7,324 nt of DNA from Melioribacter sp. (GTDB lineage: Bacteria > Bacteroidota > Ignavibacteria > Ignavibacteriales > Melioribacteraceae): positions 1 to 7,324 of the forward strand of contig JAENZU010000166.1 in assembly GCA_016841125.1 (NCBI GenBank), in the 5' to 3' direction. Under the pieces are notes generated by a model. The model saw only the letters and a list, made by a program, of their open reading frames with translations, was not told the DNA's origin and searched no databases. Both the position numbers and the translations under genes were made by a program. This document shows, piece after piece, positions 6,799 to 7,324 of this stretch (position 1 is its first letter; each line of letters opens with the position of its first letter).

Positions 6799-7294
6799 TT
6801 TTTTCCTCCATTAAATTATTTTTTATTTCATCAACTGATTTATAAATTTCTTGTAGTAAGTGAGGGATAAGTTTTGGAATGGCACTCTGAATTTCAGGAG
6901 TTAATTCTTCTCCCCAATTAATTGTTTTCGGCTGTACCCCGAATATCACAATTTTATCGGGCGCTTTACCTATCATTGATATCATTTGGAGAGATTCGAT
7001 CAAACCGATCTGATGCACCGAAGTTTTGGGTGCGTCATCGTAATTCAGATCATCCGGTTCAAATTTAAAGATAGTTCCCGGTTTTTCCTCTGCCTTAACA
7101 GAATCGATGAATATTAGTTTTTCCCGTCCTTCGATAAAAGGCATCAAGTCAATTCCTAATGTGCCTCCATCAAATAATTCAACTTCTTCCGGGAGATCTA
7201 ATTTCTCTAATTCTCGCAGAGTATGAATTCCAACTCCGTCATCCATCTGAATTAAATTACCAACGCCTATAACCATTATTGGTTTTTTAAACAT
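6791..7294 (-). CDS. hybD: Hydrogenase large-subunit maturation endopeptidase, HybD/HyaD family
   Basis: 167 residues, the normal size for this family. The cytoplasmic enzyme removes the C-terminal tail of the large subunit after nickel insertion. The signature GVGNLIQMDDGVG is at 10-22. The nickel-probing residues of E. coli HybD (Glu16, Asp62, His93) correspond to D19, D64 (IFIDS) and H94 (SVHQIGL); the first is Asp rather than Glu, a change seen in this family as part of the DDGVG form. The region FDGGTLGIDLM at 41-51 is the usual DGGT segment. The gene starts 4 nt after the stop of the presumed large-subunit gene, with GAGG nine nt upstream, and overlaps hybO by 8 nt. Placement directly after the large subunit suits co-expression of protease and substrate. 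Residues after about 150 are a charged helix of no clear function. Confidence 0.93.
   Translation of the reverse strand: MFKKPIMVIGVGNLIQMDDGVGIHTLRELEKLDLPEEVELFDGGTLGIDLMPFIEGREKLIFIDSVKAEEKPGTIFKFEPDDLNYDDAPKTSVHQIGLIESLQMISMIGKAPDKIVIFGVQPKTINWGEELTPEIQSAIPKLIPHLLQEIYKSVDEIKNNLMEEKNG
6805..6809 (-). promoter_or_regulatory. Ribosome binding site of hybO inside the protease gene
   Basis: GGAGG on the minus strand, followed by six A residues before the hybO ATG at 6798. It lies inside the last codons of the protease gene and fixes the hybO start just ahead of the Tat signal. Confidence 0.75.
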
Positions 7295-7298
7295 TGAG

Positions 7299-7324
7299 CT
7301 ATGCCTCGATCACAAATTTTGAGA
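7299..7324 (-). CDS. hybC: Presumed 3' end of the [NiFe] hydrogenase large subunit gene (partial)
   Basis: Only seven codons and a TAG stop are inside the window. One minus-strand frame reads Ser-Lys-Phe-Val-Ile-Glu-Ala-stop, which fits the kind of short cleavable tail found at the end of hydrogenase large-subunit precursors, beyond the DPCxxCxxH motif. The other two frames give no such sequence. The stop is 4 nt before the start of the processing protease, and no large subunit occurs elsewhere in the window although small subunit, HybA, HybB and the protease are all present. The assignment rests on this tail and on context; the diagnostic CxxC motifs lie outside the window. Confidence 0.55.
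7304..7307 (-). promoter_or_regulatory. Ribosome binding site of the protease gene
   Basis: GAGG on the minus strand, 9 nt before the ATG at 7294, lying in the Glu-Ala codons of the presumed large-subunit tail. It favours the ATG at 7294 over the in-frame ATG at codon 7. Confidence 0.5.

Noticed and set aside
1..7324. CRISPR array, tRNA, rRNA, transposase or attachment-site repeats
   Set aside because: No regularly spaced repeats, tRNA-like cloverleaf, rRNA segment or transposase reading frame was seen on either strand.

Overview
The window is AT-rich bacterial DNA. Every gene I can support is on the minus strand, so transcription runs from high to low coordinates. Most of it is one tightly packed operon for a membrane-anchored, periplasm-facing [NiFe] hydrogenase of the HybOAB type. 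The organism looks like a member of the Bacteroidota/Chlorobiota/Ignavibacteriota group. That is an inference from the AT-rich composition, the stand-alone TolB-like/TPR protein, and strong AAGGAGG-type ribosome binding sites, which ordinary Bacteroidia rarely use. It is not a firm assignment.

In transcription order, the right edge holds what I read as the last seven codons of the hydrogenase large subunit. Next come the large-subunit maturation protease (HybD/HyaD family), the small subunit with a Tat signal and C-terminal anchor (HybO), a Tat-exported four-cluster ferredoxin-like subunit with a C-terminal anchor (HybA), and the ten-helix quinone-linked membrane subunit (HybB). Neighbouring genes overlap by 8 to 11 nt or sit about 20 nt apart, with good Shine-Dalgarno sites inside the preceding genes. 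The order large subunit, protease, small subunit, HybA, HybB differs from the E. coli hybOABCDEFG order.

The operon appears to continue into three less conventional genes: a NicO/UreH-like transporter with a 12-histidine cytoplasmic or loop segment (probable nickel supply for the NiFe centre), a 130-residue four-helix membrane protein of unknown function, and a 515-residue fusion of an extended short-chain dehydrogenase/epimerase with a C-terminal helical domain resembling the RsbRD N-terminal family. The fusion, at the 3' end of the operon, is the least explained part of the window.

A 240-nt AT-rich gap follows, with a weak terminator-like hairpin at the stop codon of the fusion gene and a plausible sigma70-type promoter. 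The last gene, cut by the left edge, encodes a stand-alone TolB/FlgO-like domain followed by TPR-like helices. It probably belongs to a separate transcription unit.

Working model: H2 is oxidised in the periplasm by the large and small subunits, electrons pass through the three small-subunit clusters to HybA and then to menaquinone at HybB. The protease processes the large subunit and the transporter helps provide nickel. The small subunit lacks the two extra proximal cysteines of O2-tolerant enzymes, so an oxygen-sensitive, standard enzyme used under anoxic conditions is expected.
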